This document shows positions 42,372 through 52,341 of a stretch of DNA of 64,000 nt, piece after piece (positions within the stretch are counted from its first letter, which is position 1; every line of letters starts with the position of its first letter). Under the pieces are notes generated by a model. The model was not told the DNA's origin. It searched no databases and worked only from the letters and a program-made list of their open reading frames with translations. Origin of the DNA: Flavobacteriaceae bacterium PS02336 (GTDB lineage: Bacteria > Bacteroidota > Bacteroidia > Flavobacteriales > Flavobacteriaceae); contig JASCOF010000006.1 in the NCBI GenBank assembly GCA_029960065.1, positions 248,001 to 312,000 on the forward strand, in the 5' to 3' direction. The position numbers and the translations under genes are program-made.

Positions 42372-44366
42372 TTAATCTACGTTATCGTGCAAAAATGAAT
42401 TGTTTGAACGTAATTGTAAATCATTATTGCTATCGGTTCCAACAGAAATTCTAGAATTTGTATTGTTCGATTGTGAATTTGATAAATCAATTCCTAATCT
42501 TTTGTAAGCCGGTTCTTTTTCCAACTCATCAATTCTAGAAACATTGTTATGGAATTTATAGTTAAACTCTTTTAGTTTCTTTCTTCTTTCTTCCGCTCTT
42601 AAACGAAGTGTTTCTTCAATTGTCAATTCTAATGGAGAAACTTCAGAGGTTGTTGTTAAATCAGGCTGGCTTGCAAAGTCAACTCTTGGTTTTAACGTGA
42701 TGTTTAATTCTTCTGGAACAACATCTTCAACCACTTTTTCAACTGGTTTAGAAGACATCAAATCATTTTCAACTTCCATATATTCTTCAAGAGAATATTT
42801 GATAATTCCATTTTCAGCAACTTCAGTCACTGGTACAAACTGTACTGGATCATTTACTTTAATCTCACGAGTTTCATTTGTCAATTCGAACAAAACTCTG
42901 TTATCTTCAACAACTGGTTCTCTTTTTACAGGCTCTTGTTTGAACAAAGGAAGATCAAAAGAAAACGTAGTTTGTTCTTCTTTTTCAAATACTCTTTGTT
43001 GTTGAACTGGAGGCTGTTGCTGCATTTGTTGTACTTGCTGAACAGCTGGTTTTTCTGGAGTAGAAATTGTAAAATCAATATCTGTAATTGGTGAAACAAT
43101 TTCGAAAGTTACATCCAGATTTTTGATAAACTCAGACATTACAACCAATTCTTCCTGATTAATTGCTGGAGCAACAGCAGTTGGAGCAGTTGGAGTAAAT
43201 TTCTCTTCTTCATCATCCATCAAATCAAAAACAACTTTATCTTCTGCTTTTGCAGTTGGCGTATCAACTGTTAAGTCGAAAGAAGTAAGCGGTTTGCTTG
43301 TTAGATTATGAACACTTCTCTGCTCATCTTCTAATGTATGAATGATTTTTTTAGGTTCTGTATTTACAATTTCGTTTTGTTGTTCAACATCAAAACCAGT
43401 AGCAATAATAGTTACCGCAATAGCTTCACCAAGAGTTTCGTCTTCACCAACTCCCATGATAATATTCGCGTTGTAACCAGCCTCAGCCTGAATGTGATCA
43501 TTGATTTCTCCGATCTCGTCAAGAGTAATCTCGTTAGTTCCAGAAACGATAAGCAACAATACGTTTTTGGCGCCTGTAATTTTATTATCATTTAACAAAG
43601 GAGAATCTAAAGCAGAAACGATTGCGTCTTTTGCTCTGTTTTCACCTGCTGCCACAGAAGATCCCATGATCGCAGTTCCACTGTTAGCTAAAACAGTTCT
43701 TGCGTCACGTAAATCGATATTTTGAGTATAGTGGTGCGTAATTACTTCAGCAATACCTCTAGAGGCAGTTGCCAAAACTTCATCCGCTTTTGAGAATCCG
43801 GCTTTAAAACCAAGATTTCCGTATACTTCTCTTAATTTATTATTGTTGATTACAATTAAAGAATCAACTTGCTTACGCAATTTCTCGATTCCAATAATTG
43901 CCTGCTCCTGACGTACTTTCCCTTCAAATTGAAACGGAATCGTCACGATACCAACTGTTAGTATTTCTCTTTCTTTTGCTAACTGAGCAATTACCGGAGC
44001 TGCACCAGTTCCAGTTCCTCCACCCATACCGGCAGTAATAAAAACCATCTTAGTATTTCTATCTAACATTTTTTCGATATCAGAAATACTTTCGATAGCA
44101 GATTGCTGTCCAACGTCTGGGTTTGCTCCTGCTCCTAATCCTTCAGTCAAATTAACTCCTAATTGGATTTTATTTGGTACTGAACTATTTTGAAGCGCTT
44201 GTGAATCGGTATTACAAACGATAAAATCTACGCCTTTAATACCTTGTTTAAACATGTGGTTAATTGCGTTACTTCCGCCTCCACCAACACCTATGACTTT
44301 GATTACATTTGATTGATTTTTTGGTAAATCAAATGAAATACTTCCAAATTCTGAGTTGCTCATCAT
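42372..44366 (-). CDS. ftsZ: FtsZ, tubulin-like cell-division GTPase
   Basis: The 664-residue protein has the GTPase core: GVGGGGSNAINHM at about 27-38, and the tubulin signature GGGTGTG at 115-121 (TAGMGGGTGTGAAPV). After about residue 330 a long, acidic, Gln/Val/Pro-rich linker of about 300 residues follows, with a conserved C-terminal peptide near the end (ELEKEPAYKRLGIDL) and a further ~30-residue Asn/Ser-rich tail. FtsZ polymerises at midcell and recruits the divisome through FtsA. It is longer than E. coli FtsZ (383), as is normal in Flavobacteria. Two adjacent ATG codons open the frame. Confidence 0.97.
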   Translation of the reverse strand: MMSNSEFGSISFDLPKNQSNVIKVIGVGGGGSNAINHMFKQGIKGVDFIVCNTDSQALQNSSVPNKIQLGVNLTEGLGAGANPDVGQQSAIESISDIEKMLDRNTKMVFITAGMGGGTGTGAAPVIAQLAKEREILTVGIVTIPFQFEGKVRQEQAIIGIEKLRKQVDSLIVINNNKLREVYGNLGFKAGFSKADEVLATASRGIAEVITHHYTQNIDLRDARTVLANSGTAIMGSSVAAGENRAKDAIVSALDSPLLNDNKITGAKNVLLLIVSGTNEITLDEIGEINDHIQAEAGYNANIIMGVGEDETLGEAIAVTIIATGFDVEQQNEIVNTEPKKIIHTLEDEQRSVHNLTSKPLTSFDLTVDTPTAKAEDKVVFDLMDDEEEKFTPTAPTAVAPAINQEELVVMSEFIKNLDVTFEIVSPITDIDFTISTPEKPAVQQVQQMQQQPPVQQQRVFEKEEQTTFSFDLPLFKQEPVKREPVVEDNRVLFELTNETREIKVNDPVQFVPVTEVAENGIIKYSLEEYMEVENDLMSSKPVEKVVEDVVPEELNITLKPRVDFASQPDLTTTSEVSPLELTIEETLRLRAEERRKKLKEFNYKFHNNVSRIDELEKEPAYKRLGIDLSNSQSNNTNSRISVGTDSNNDLQLRSNNSFLHDNVD

Positions 44367-44454
44367 CTTTTTGGTTTTTTGAAATTCTTATTAAGTACAT
44401 TTTTTACTTCTTGACTTGGGGCAAAAAGTAATTTCCTTCTTCTTGTTATTCTAA

Positions 44455-45864
44455 TTATTCTGCGTTGTCTAAAAATTCTTTGATTTTATCGACATATCGA
44501 TCAAAAAATGATCTTCTTATTTTTGTTTCTGTAGATTCATCTCTAGAAACTCTCTGAGTTACGGGCTCTCTTGTTTCTTCAATAGCTTCTACTTTGTCAA
44601 CGTAGTTTTCTTCTACTTCGTATCGCTGGACTGGAGTTGGCGCATTTCTATAAACAACTTTTGGCTGTTCATTAACCATTTCTAATCTAACAGCACTTTG
44701 CGAACTGTTCTCGATACTGTTCATTACTAATCCAACTGCTGTTGCAAACAACGGACTAGAGATTTCTTCTCCAGAGTTTCCAGCCAAATGTTCATTTGGA
44801 TATCCAATTCTAGTATCCATTCCTGTAATGTATTCTACCAATTGTTTGATGTGCTTTAATTGTGCACCTCCACCAGTCAATACAATACCTGCAATTAGTT
44901 TTTTGCGCGGATCTTCGTGTCCGTAAGCTTTAATTTCTGCAAAAACCTGCTCTACAATTTCCACAACACGAGCATGGATAATTTTAGATAAATTTTTAAG
45001 CGAAATTTCTTTTGGCTCTCTTCCTCTTAAACCAGGAATAGAAACAATTTCGTTGTCTTTATTTTCTCCCGGCCAAGCAGATCCAAATTTGATCTTTAAA
45101 AGCTCTGCTTGTTTTTCGATAATCGAACAACCTTCTTTAATGTCATCTGTAATAACATTTCCACCAAAAGGAATTACAGCTGTGTGACGAATGATTCCAT
45201 CTTTGAAAATGGCCAAATCTGTTGTACCGCCACCAATATCGATAAGCGCTACACCAGCTTCCTTTTCTTCCTGACTTAAAACAGCATCAGCCGAAGCTAA
45301 TGGTTCTAATGTCAATCCAGATAATTCAATTCCTGAACTCTGAATACATCTTCCAACGTTTCTGATTGAAGAAGCCTGACCTACTACAACGTGAAAACTA
45401 GATTCTAATCTTCCGCCATACATTCCGATTGGCTCTTTAATTTCAGACTGTCCGTCGATTTTAAATTCCTGCGGTAAAACGTGAATGATTTCTTCTCCCG
45501 GTAACATCGCCAGTTTATTTACCTGATCGATTAGAAGTTGAATATCATTTTCGCCAATTACCTCTTCAGGATTACTTCTGCTGATATAATCAGTATGCTG
45601 AATACTTCTGATGTGCTGCCCGGCAATACCCACAACTACATCCTTAATTTTGTAACCTGAATTATTTTCTGCTTCGATTATCGCCTGCTGAATCGATTGA
45701 ATCGTCTGCGTAATGTTGTTTACTACTCCTCTGGCAACACCCAAACTTTTGGATTTACCAATGCCCAAAATCTCCAACTTACCATACTCATTTTTCTTGC
45801 CGATCATGGCAACGATTTTGGTTGTTCCAATATCTAGACCTACTGCAATATTATCTTTTTCCAT
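44455..45864 (-). CDS. ftsA: FtsA, actin-like divisome anchor
   Basis: The 469-residue actin-fold ATPase has phosphate-1 motif VGLDIGTTKIVAMIG, phosphate-2 ALIDIGGGTTDLAIF, and adenosine motif IVLTGGGAQLKHI. The C-terminal end (FFDRYVDKIKEFLDN) is an amphipathic helix that would tether it to the inner membrane. FtsA links FtsZ filaments to the membrane. It lies 88 bases upstream of ftsZ and six bases behind ftsQ. Confidence 0.97.
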   Translation of the reverse strand: MEKDNIAVGLDIGTTKIVAMIGKKNEYGKLEILGIGKSKSLGVARGVVNNITQTIQSIQQAIIEAENNSGYKIKDVVVGIAGQHIRSIQHTDYISRSNPEEVIGENDIQLLIDQVNKLAMLPGEEIIHVLPQEFKIDGQSEIKEPIGMYGGRLESSFHVVVGQASSIRNVGRCIQSSGIELSGLTLEPLASADAVLSQEEKEAGVALIDIGGGTTDLAIFKDGIIRHTAVIPFGGNVITDDIKEGCSIIEKQAELLKIKFGSAWPGENKDNEIVSIPGLRGREPKEISLKNLSKIIHARVVEIVEQVFAEIKAYGHEDPRKKLIAGIVLTGGGAQLKHIKQLVEYITGMDTRIGYPNEHLAGNSGEEISSPLFATAVGLVMNSIENSSQSAVRLEMVNEQPKVVYRNAPTPVQRYEVEENYVDKVEAIEETREPVTQRVSRDESTETKIRRSFFDRYVDKIKEFLDNAE

Positions 45865-45870
45865 TTTCTA

Positions 45871-46593
45871 TTATTTAGTGCAAACTACTTGTTCCGTAAA
45901 CCTAAGGTCAATTTTTTTGTATTTGTATAACGAACTATCTAAAACTGCTTTTTGAAAAAACGCTTTATAGTTTCTAAATTTCTTATCAACATTCATCGAT
46001 CTACCGAAATCTATGAAGTAATCATAGTTACGATTAAACATTTTTAAGCTTCCATTCGGCATAATTTCGATTGCAATGATGTTTTTTTTCAAAAACGCAT
46101 CGTCATAAATTATGCGAAATAAAGCGGCTAAATCTTCGTTATTTTTTTCATTAATTGCCCCTGAAACAAGAGGAACTCTTGCAGTAAAATTGTCAGACAA
46201 AGGCATTTTATTACCCTCGTAATCAATATAAAAAGAAGCGCCGCCGTCATAAACTCTTGCTATGGGCGTCTTCTGTTTTACTACTGCTTTTAGAACTCCG
46301 TCGATACTTACAAAAACATTTGACTTCTCAATCATCTCTTGTGTATCGAGGGTTTTCTCTATCTTATTCAAATCTAGTTCATCTTTTCTAATACTGGAAG
46401 CGTCTCTTTTATTTTCTATCAACAATTTATTAACCGTTTCCGGCTTTACAAAAAGCGTATTTTCTCCTACAAAAACGACCATTGATTTTTTCAATTTTCG
46501 ATCGCCATTTCGATGCTGCGCGAAAGAATACAGAAACAAAACCAGTCCGAAAATAAGTACTAATCTAATATTTGCCCAGTTAAATATTTTCAT
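45871..46593 (-). CDS. ftsQ: FtsQ/DivIB-like cell-division protein
   Basis: The 240-residue protein has one N-terminal transmembrane helix (about 9-25, RLVLIFGLVLFLYSFA) and a periplasmic part with a POTRA-like and a beta domain (KVFVSIDGVLKAVVKQKTPIARVYDGG). It bridges early and late divisome components. It overlaps murC by 14 bases. Sequence identity in FtsQ is low, so position and topology carry the call. Confidence 0.9.
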   Translation of the reverse strand: MKIFNWANIRLVLIFGLVLFLYSFAQHRNGDRKLKKSMVVFVGENTLFVKPETVNKLLIENKRDASSIRKDELDLNKIEKTLDTQEMIEKSNVFVSIDGVLKAVVKQKTPIARVYDGGASFYIDYEGNKMPLSDNFTARVPLVSGAINEKNNEDLAALFRIIYDDAFLKKNIIAIEIMPNGSLKMFNRNYDYFIDFGRSMNVDKKFRNYKAFFQKAVLDSSLYKYKKIDLRFTEQVVCTK

Positions 46594-47929
46594 TTAAAAT
46601 CTTTTTAATTGACGGAACCATCTCTCCAAGATCACCAGCTCCAATTGTTACAATAATAGGTGCATCACTGGCTTTGATTTCACCTAATAAATTTTCTTTT
46701 GCAACAATTTTTTTATTCGAATTTGTCATTTTACCCAAAAGCCATTCAGAAGTTACTCCTTCCATCGGAAGCTCTCTTGCAGGGTAAATATCCATCAAAA
46801 ACACTTCATCAAACTGCGATAAGCTAGCTGCAAATCCATCAACAAAATCTCTTGTTCTGCTAAACAAATGCGGCTGAAAAATCGCCAAAACTTTACGTCC
46901 TGGATACAATTCCCTAACTGCTTGATGAACAGCATTTATCTCTGTCGGATGATGTGCATAATCATCAATATATACTAAATTTTCGCTCTTAATCTGATAC
47001 GAAAAACGTCTTCTAATTCCGTTGAATGAAGCAATGGCTTTTGCAATAGAATCGGTCGGGGTGCCGAAGGTCTTAGCCATTGCAATAGCCATCAATCCAT
47101 TCATTAAATTGTGTCTTCCAGGCAATCCAAAACGCAAATCCTTCATAATTTCTGATGGCGTCTGCACATCAAAAACATAAGCCCCATCTTCAATGCGAAC
47201 ATTAAAAGCCTTATAAACAGCATCTTCATTTACAGCACATTGAACTCCCTCTAAAGGCAATTCTTTTGTAATGAAGAGATTATTCTTATCCTCAACTTTT
47301 GAAGCAAATTCTCTAAAAGAAGCCTCAATTGCATCACTTGTTCCGTAAATATCCAAATGGTCCGCATCCATAGAAGTCACACAAGCAATATCTGGACGTA
47401 AGTGCAAAAATGATCTGTCAAATTCGTCTGCTTCTACAACCGTTACCGTTTTTCCGCTTCCAATTAAGTTTGAATTGTAATTTTCTACAATTCCTCCGAT
47501 GAAAGCTGTTACATCAGCACCACTTTGAAACAAAATATGCCCCAAAATACTAGAGGTTGTCGTTTTTCCGTGTGTTCCAGCCACTGCAAAGCAAAAAGTA
47601 TCTTTACTTATAATTCCAAGAACTTCAGCACGTTTTTTAACCTCGTAATTTCTTTCTATAAAATAATTCCACTCTGAATGTGTTTTCGGAACAGCCGGCG
47701 TGTAAATCACGAGCGTATTCTCTACGTAATAATCAGTCGGAATTAAACCAATATTATCTTCAAAATGAATATCAATACCGCTTTCAATCAATTCATTAGT
47801 CAGCATTGAAGGCGTTTTGTCGTAACCTGAAACTTGTTTTCCAATATACTTGAAATAACGAGCCAAGGCACTCATACCGATTCCTCCGATACCAATAAAA
47901 TAAACGTTTTGTATTTGATTTAAATTCAT
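46580..47929 (-). CDS. murC: MurC, UDP-N-acetylmuramate-L-alanine ligase
   Basis: The 449-residue Mur ligase has the N-terminal nucleotide-binding domain (YFIGIGGIGMSALARYF), the ATP P-loop AGTHGKTTTSS, and DDYAHHPTEI in the C-terminal domain. It adds L-Ala to UDP-MurNAc in the cytoplasm, the first amino acid of the stem peptide. It lies between murG and ftsQ. Confidence 0.97.
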   Translation of the reverse strand: MNLNQIQNVYFIGIGGIGMSALARYFKYIGKQVSGYDKTPSMLTNELIESGIDIHFEDNIGLIPTDYYVENTLVIYTPAVPKTHSEWNYFIERNYEVKKRAEVLGIISKDTFCFAVAGTHGKTTTSSILGHILFQSGADVTAFIGGIVENYNSNLIGSGKTVTVVEADEFDRSFLHLRPDIACVTSMDADHLDIYGTSDAIEASFREFASKVEDKNNLFITKELPLEGVQCAVNEDAVYKAFNVRIEDGAYVFDVQTPSEIMKDLRFGLPGRHNLMNGLMAIAMAKTFGTPTDSIAKAIASFNGIRRRFSYQIKSENLVYIDDYAHHPTEINAVHQAVRELYPGRKVLAIFQPHLFSRTRDFVDGFAASLSQFDEVFLMDIYPARELPMEGVTSEWLLGKMTNSNKKIVAKENLLGEIKASDAPIIVTIGAGDLGEMVPSIKKILNENI

Positions 47930-47948
47930 TTCTATTTGCTTTAAGCAT

Positions 47949-48066
47949 TAAGCTTTAGGCTTTAGGCCTTAAACTTTATCTTTATTACTTAATTCTACTA
48001 TATTCCTTTAGACTTTACTATTTTTTAGACATCGCACCAAGCTTAAAGCTTATTGCCTAAAGCTTA
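47949..48066. repeat. Inverted repeat between murG and murC
   Basis: Arms TAAGCTTTAGGC and GCCTAAAGCTTA (47949-47960, 48055-48066) with further degenerate copies of the same word between them, in a 141-base gap inside the dcw cluster. The right arm ends five bases before the murG stop. Confidence 0.65.
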
Positions 48067-48070
48067 CAGC

Positions 48071-49159
48071 CTATTTAATTAACTTCACAATCTGCGCTAC
48101 AATATCTTGTGTTGCTTTTGGTCTTGCTAATTTTTTAATATTATCACTTAATTGTTTTTGTTTTCCAGAATCTTTCAGAAGCGCTTCAAAAACGATACTA
48201 AATTGCTTATTAAGCTCCGATTCTTTCAACAAAATGGCACCTTTAGCATCTACAATTGCTTGCGCATTTTTAGTTTGATGATCTTCAGCTACATTCGGAG
48301 ACGGAATAAAAATCACTGGTTTTCCAACAATACATAATTCTGATACCGATGAAGCTCCAGCTCTTGAAATAATCACATCTGATGCTGCGTAAACAAAATC
48401 CATTCTTTCAATAAAATCAACCACTTTTACGTTCGGCTGATTGTATTTTTTATAATCCTCAAAATATAACTTTCCACATTGCCAAATTACCTGAACGTCT
48501 TGCGAAAGAAAATTTTGTAATTCTTTTTCAATTAACTGATTGATTCTTCTTGCTCCTAAACTTCCTCCTAAAACCAATAACGTTTTTTTATTCGGATCTA
48601 ATCCATAAAAAGCAATTGCTTCATCACGTTTGCTTTCAATATCAATTAAATCCTGACGAACTGGATTCCCAGTTAAAACAATTTTCTCCTTCGGAAAAAA
48701 ACGCTCTAAATTCTGATACGCTACACAAATTGCATTAGCTTTTTTACTCAGCAGTTTATTAGTTATTCCAGGAAAAGAATTTTGTTCTTGAACCACTGTC
48801 GGAATTCCTGCCGAACCTGCCGCCTGCAATAAAGGCCCGCTGGCAAAACCACCCGTTCCAATTACTACATTCGGTTTAAATTTTTTAATTATTCTTTTTG
48901 ACTCCAATAAACTGCTTGCCAATTTTAATGGAAACATTAAATTTTGCAATGTCAACTTACGTTGTAAACCAGCAATCCAAAGACCTTTTATTTCATAACC
49001 AGCCTGAGGTACTTTCTGCATTTCCATTTTATCTTTGGCACCAACAAAAAGAAATTCAGCATCTGGGAATTGTAACTTCAATTCATTTGCAATCGCAATC
49101 GCAGGATAAATGTGTCCTCCCGTTCCTCCTCCGCTAAGTATGAATTTATACTTTGTCAT
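48071..49159 (-). CDS. murG: MurG, lipid II-forming N-acetylglucosaminyltransferase
   Basis: The 362-residue GT28 glycosyltransferase opens ILSGGGTGGHIYPAIAIAN, has GTGGFASGPLLQAA, and in the C-terminal half GGSLGARRIN and SRAGASSVSELCIVGKPVIFIP for UDP-GlcNAc binding. It adds GlcNAc to lipid I to make lipid II on the inner face of the inner membrane. It lies between ftsW and murC. Confidence 0.97.
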   Translation of the reverse strand: MTKYKFILSGGGTGGHIYPAIAIANELKLQFPDAEFLFVGAKDKMEMQKVPQAGYEIKGLWIAGLQRKLTLQNLMFPLKLASSLLESKRIIKKFKPNVVIGTGGFASGPLLQAAGSAGIPTVVQEQNSFPGITNKLLSKKANAICVAYQNLERFFPKEKIVLTGNPVRQDLIDIESKRDEAIAFYGLDPNKKTLLVLGGSLGARRINQLIEKELQNFLSQDVQVIWQCGKLYFEDYKKYNQPNVKVVDFIERMDFVYAASDVIISRAGASSVSELCIVGKPVIFIPSPNVAEDHQTKNAQAIVDAKGAILLKESELNKQFSIVFEALLKDSGKQKQLSDNIKKLARPKATQDIVAQIVKLIK

Positions 49160-49204
49160 CTTTCTAAAAATTACAACTTTTTAAAAAATTTTTATATTTT
49201 AACT

Positions 49205-50515
49205 TTATTTATTTAAAACCGCATTCATTGGATTTCTTGAATTGTCTTCTATCGAATAAACTGGTTCTTCATCATATATTTCTTCAGCAACCAAATCTTC
49301 TTCTGCCAATTCTTTATCAATTAATCGCTGCAAGGCTTCTTTTCGTTTTGCTTTTTCTTGCTTCTCTTCTGCAATTTCTTCTTCTTTTTTGGTAACACTA
49401 ATAATAATTCCCAAAGAGAAACAAGTCATCCAGATCGAGCTACCTCCAGAACTTATCAGCGGCAGCGTCTGCCCTGTTACCGGCAACAATTCTACTGCAA
49501 CAGCCATATTAATCATGGCTTGAAATATCATCGGAAATCCGAGTCCGACGACGACTAATTTTCCAAATAAAGTATTTGCCTTATGCGATGCAACCACAAA
49601 TCGGAATAACAGCAATAAATACAAAACCAATATTGAAACTCCGCCGACTAAACCATATTCTTCTACCACAATTGCATAAATAAAATCGGAAGATGATTGT
49701 GGTAAAAAGTTCTTTTGAACACTTTTACCTGGTCCTAGTCCGCCAAGTCTTCCAGAAGCAATTGCAATTTTCGCTTTTTCAATTTGGTAATCATCTTCAT
49801 CTGGTTTATCAGTGGTAAAGTTCATTATACGACTTTCCCATGTTGAAACCCTGCTGAAAAATCTGGAATCTGGAAAAGCTTTTGCCACTAAAAGAAAGAA
49901 CGCTAACATTGCAATTCCTGACCCAATGATAAAGGCAATATATTTTAATGGGTATTTACCAATAAATGTCAGCATCATTACCATCGCAAAAATCAACGCT
50001 GTAGTCGAAAAGTTGGCTGGTAATATTAGCGCCAAGGTGATAAAAACCGGAATCCAAAGCTGAATAAACGAGGTTTGAAACGGTTCGTTTTCTTCTTTAG
50101 TTTTCGACAAATAGCGTGCAACATAGATAAATAATACGCTTGCTGCTAAAGTCGAAGTTTGAAACGTAATTCCAATGAACGGCACCTGAATCCAACGACT
50201 TGCATTTGCTCCTGCAATTACAGTTCCTTTCAACAAAGTATAAAGAAGTAACAACCAAACTACTGGAAGCGCAATTTTAGAAATCGCTCTAAAATAATGA
50301 TACGGCACTTTGTGAACCCAATAAATAATCAAGAAACCAATACAAACGTGAGCCAAATGTTTTACTAAATAACCCAATGTATTTCCAGTTCCGTGACCTA
50401 TGTATGCCAGATTACTACTCGCACTAAAAACAGGCATAAACGAAAACAACGCCAATAAAGCCACGAATGACCATATTACCCTATCTCCTTTTAATTTGTT
50501 TACCAATTGCTTCAT
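49205..50515 (-). CDS. ftsW: FtsW, septal peptidoglycan polymerase (SEDS)
   Basis: The 436-residue SEDS protein has about ten transmembrane helices and family motifs (GANASRWIQVPFIGITFQTSTLA, and GQTLPLISSGGSSIWMTCFSLGIIISV near the end). The C-terminal ~60 residues are a charged cytoplasmic tail (KKEEEIAEEKQEKAKRK). FtsW works with FtsI (PBP3) to polymerise septal glycan. Confidence 0.95.
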   Translation of the reverse strand: MKQLVNKLKGDRVIWSFVALLALFSFMPVFSASSNLAYIGHGTGNTLGYLVKHLAHVCIGFLIIYWVHKVPYHYFRAISKIALPVVWLLLLYTLLKGTVIAGANASRWIQVPFIGITFQTSTLAASVLFIYVARYLSKTKEENEPFQTSFIQLWIPVFITLALILPANFSTTALIFAMVMMLTFIGKYPLKYIAFIIGSGIAMLAFFLLVAKAFPDSRFFSRVSTWESRIMNFTTDKPDEDDYQIEKAKIAIASGRLGGLGPGKSVQKNFLPQSSSDFIYAIVVEEYGLVGGVSILVLYLLLLFRFVVASHKANTLFGKLVVVGLGFPMIFQAMINMAVAVELLPVTGQTLPLISSGGSSIWMTCFSLGIIISVTKKEEEIAEEKQEKAKRKEALQRLIDKELAEEDLVAEEIYDEEPVYSIEDNSRNPMNAVLNK

Positions 50516-50525
50516 TGTAGATTTC

Positions 50526-51009
50526 TGATTTTAGATTTTAGATTATTTTCTAAAACCTTCGGTTTTTTATTGATTGATTCTTTTATTTACTGTTTTTAAA
50601 CTGCTTACAAAAATGGCAGTTAGCTCATTTCCTTCTCTCCAAATTGTTTCTAATTCAGATTTTGCAATCCACATTTTTTCTTTTATTATTTCTAACCAAA
50701 ACAACGTTTCATCTGCTTCTTCTAAAACGATATTCATTTTAGCTATAAATTCTCTATCACTTCTGGCTCGACAGACTGCCCGATAATTTGCCCCAACAGA
50801 TGTTCCGCTTCTTACTATCTGATTAGTAATGGATCTAATCACATTTGTATTTGGCATTTTTTCAGCCAATTCAATTATCATTAAAGAGAACTTTTTTGTT
50901 CTCATCTTCATTTCATCTGTGGTCATAATCAAAAAGAACTTAAAATATTTATTAATCTAAAATCTCAAAGCTTAGAAAGAATCTAAAATCTAAACTCTAA
51001 AATCTAAAA
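50526..51009. repeat. Inverted ATTTTAGATT-type flanks around a four-helix-bundle gene
   Basis: On the plus strand, ATTTTAGATTTTAGATTA lies left of the gene (about 50530-50545) and AATCTAAAATCTAAAC-type words lie right of it (about 50944-51009), in opposite orientation. The segment interrupts ftsW and murD. Confidence 0.6.
50567..50932 (-). CDS. Four-helix-bundle protein (S23/IVS-type) inside the dcw cluster
   Basis: The 121-residue protein contains VIRSITNQIVRSGTSVGANYRAVCRARSDREF, the core of the four-helix-bundle family first known from intervening sequences in 23S rRNA genes. The family is widespread in Bacteroidota and found in varied places; function is unknown, RNA binding has been suggested. 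Here it sits between murD and ftsW and is flanked by inverted A/T repeats. The start could also be at MKMRTKKF a few codons later. Confidence 0.85.
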   Translation of the reverse strand: MIMTTDEMKMRTKKFSLMIIELAEKMPNTNVIRSITNQIVRSGTSVGANYRAVCRARSDREFIAKMNIVLEEADETLFWLEIIKEKMWIAKSELETIWREGNELTAIFVSSLKTVNKRINQ

Positions 51010-52341
51010 TTATAAATTGTGCACCGCTTGCTTAAATTGTCTTCCTCTATCTTCATAATTTTCGAATAAATCGAAACTTGCACAAGCTGGAGATAACAAA
51101 ACAGCATCTCCTTTTTCTGTTAATCTTTGAGCTGTTTTTACAGCATCGCTCATATTATTTACTTCAACCATAATATCAACAACATTTCCAAAAGCATCTA
51201 TAATTTTACGATTGTCAACACCTAAACAAATGATTGCTTTTACTTTTTCGCGAACTAAAGACATTAATTCGTTGTAATCATTTCCTTTATCAACACCGCC
51301 CACAATCCAAACTGTCGGCACATTCATACTGTCTAAAGCGAAGAAAGTTGCGTTTACATTTGTCGCTTTTGAATCGTTGATATATTGTACGTTTTGTATT
51401 TTTAATACTTTTTCTAAACGGTGTTCAACACCTTGGAAATTAGATAAACTTTCACGAATCGTTGCATTTCTAATTTGCATCAACTTTGCTACAGAGCTTG
51501 CTGCCATTGCGTTTTTCATATTATGTTTTCCTTCTAACGCAATGTGTTCTGTGTCCATTGTAAACTCTTCTTGGTTGATCTTTATTTCCATTTTGTTGTT
51601 ATTTATAGAAGCCCCTTCATCAAATGTTTTTGTCAATGAAAAAGGAATTAATTTTGCTTTTGTTTTGTTGTTTTTTAACCATTCTATACTTGCTTCATCA
51701 TCTGCATCATAAATGAGATAATCGCTTTCAGTCTGATTCATCGTTATTCGGAACTTCGAATTGATATAATTTTCATATTTATAATCGTATCGGTCTAAAT
51801 GATCCGGACTTATATTGGTAATGATGGCAATATCCGGCCGGTAATCTATTATTCCGTCTAATTGAAAACTGCTTAATTCAAGAACGTAGGCATCGTATTT
51901 ATTTTCGGCTACCTGCCAGGCAAAGCTTTTACCAATATTACCTCCCAATCCAACATTCAATCCAGCGTATTTCAGTAAATGATGTGTCAGCATGGTTGTG
52001 GTTGTTTTACCATTACTTCCCGTAATTCCAATTGTCATTGCTTCTGTGTAAGGAATTGCAAATTCAATTTCTGAAATTACTTTTACTCCTGCCGCAATCA
52101 ACTTTTTTACTATCGGAGATTTATCTGGAATTCCTGGGCTTTTCATTACCACATCAGCATTCAAGATTAAATCTTCCGTATGCTGTTCTTCTTCCCAAGC
52201 AATTTTATTAATGATAAGAACTTCTTTATAACTCTCTTTTATTTTTCCAAAATCAGATACAAAAACTTCATATCCTTGCTTTTTACCGAGGATTGCGGTT
52301 CCAACTCCGCTTTCTCCTCCACCTAAAACTACTAATCTCAT
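51010..52341 (-). CDS. murD: MurD, UDP-N-acetylmuramoylalanine-D-glutamate ligase
   Basis: The 443-residue Mur ligase begins RLVVLGGGESGVG and carries the P-loop GITGSNGKTTTTM, NISPDHLDRY and YINDSKATN. It adds D-Glu to UDP-MurNAc-L-Ala. It abuts mraY with no spacer. Confidence 0.97.
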   Translation of the reverse strand: MRLVVLGGGESGVGTAILGKKQGYEVFVSDFGKIKESYKEVLIINKIAWEEEQHTEDLILNADVVMKSPGIPDKSPIVKKLIAAGVKVISEIEFAIPYTEAMTIGITGSNGKTTTTMLTHHLLKYAGLNVGLGGNIGKSFAWQVAENKYDAYVLELSSFQLDGIIDYRPDIAIITNISPDHLDRYDYKYENYINSKFRITMNQTESDYLIYDADDEASIEWLKNNKTKAKLIPFSLTKTFDEGASINNNKMEIKINQEEFTMDTEHIALEGKHNMKNAMAASSVAKLMQIRNATIRESLSNFQGVEHRLEKVLKIQNVQYINDSKATNVNATFFALDSMNVPTVWIVGGVDKGNDYNELMSLVREKVKAIICLGVDNRKIIDAFGNVVDIMVEVNNMSDAVKTAQRLTEKGDAVLLSPACASFDLFENYEDRGRQFKQAVHNL

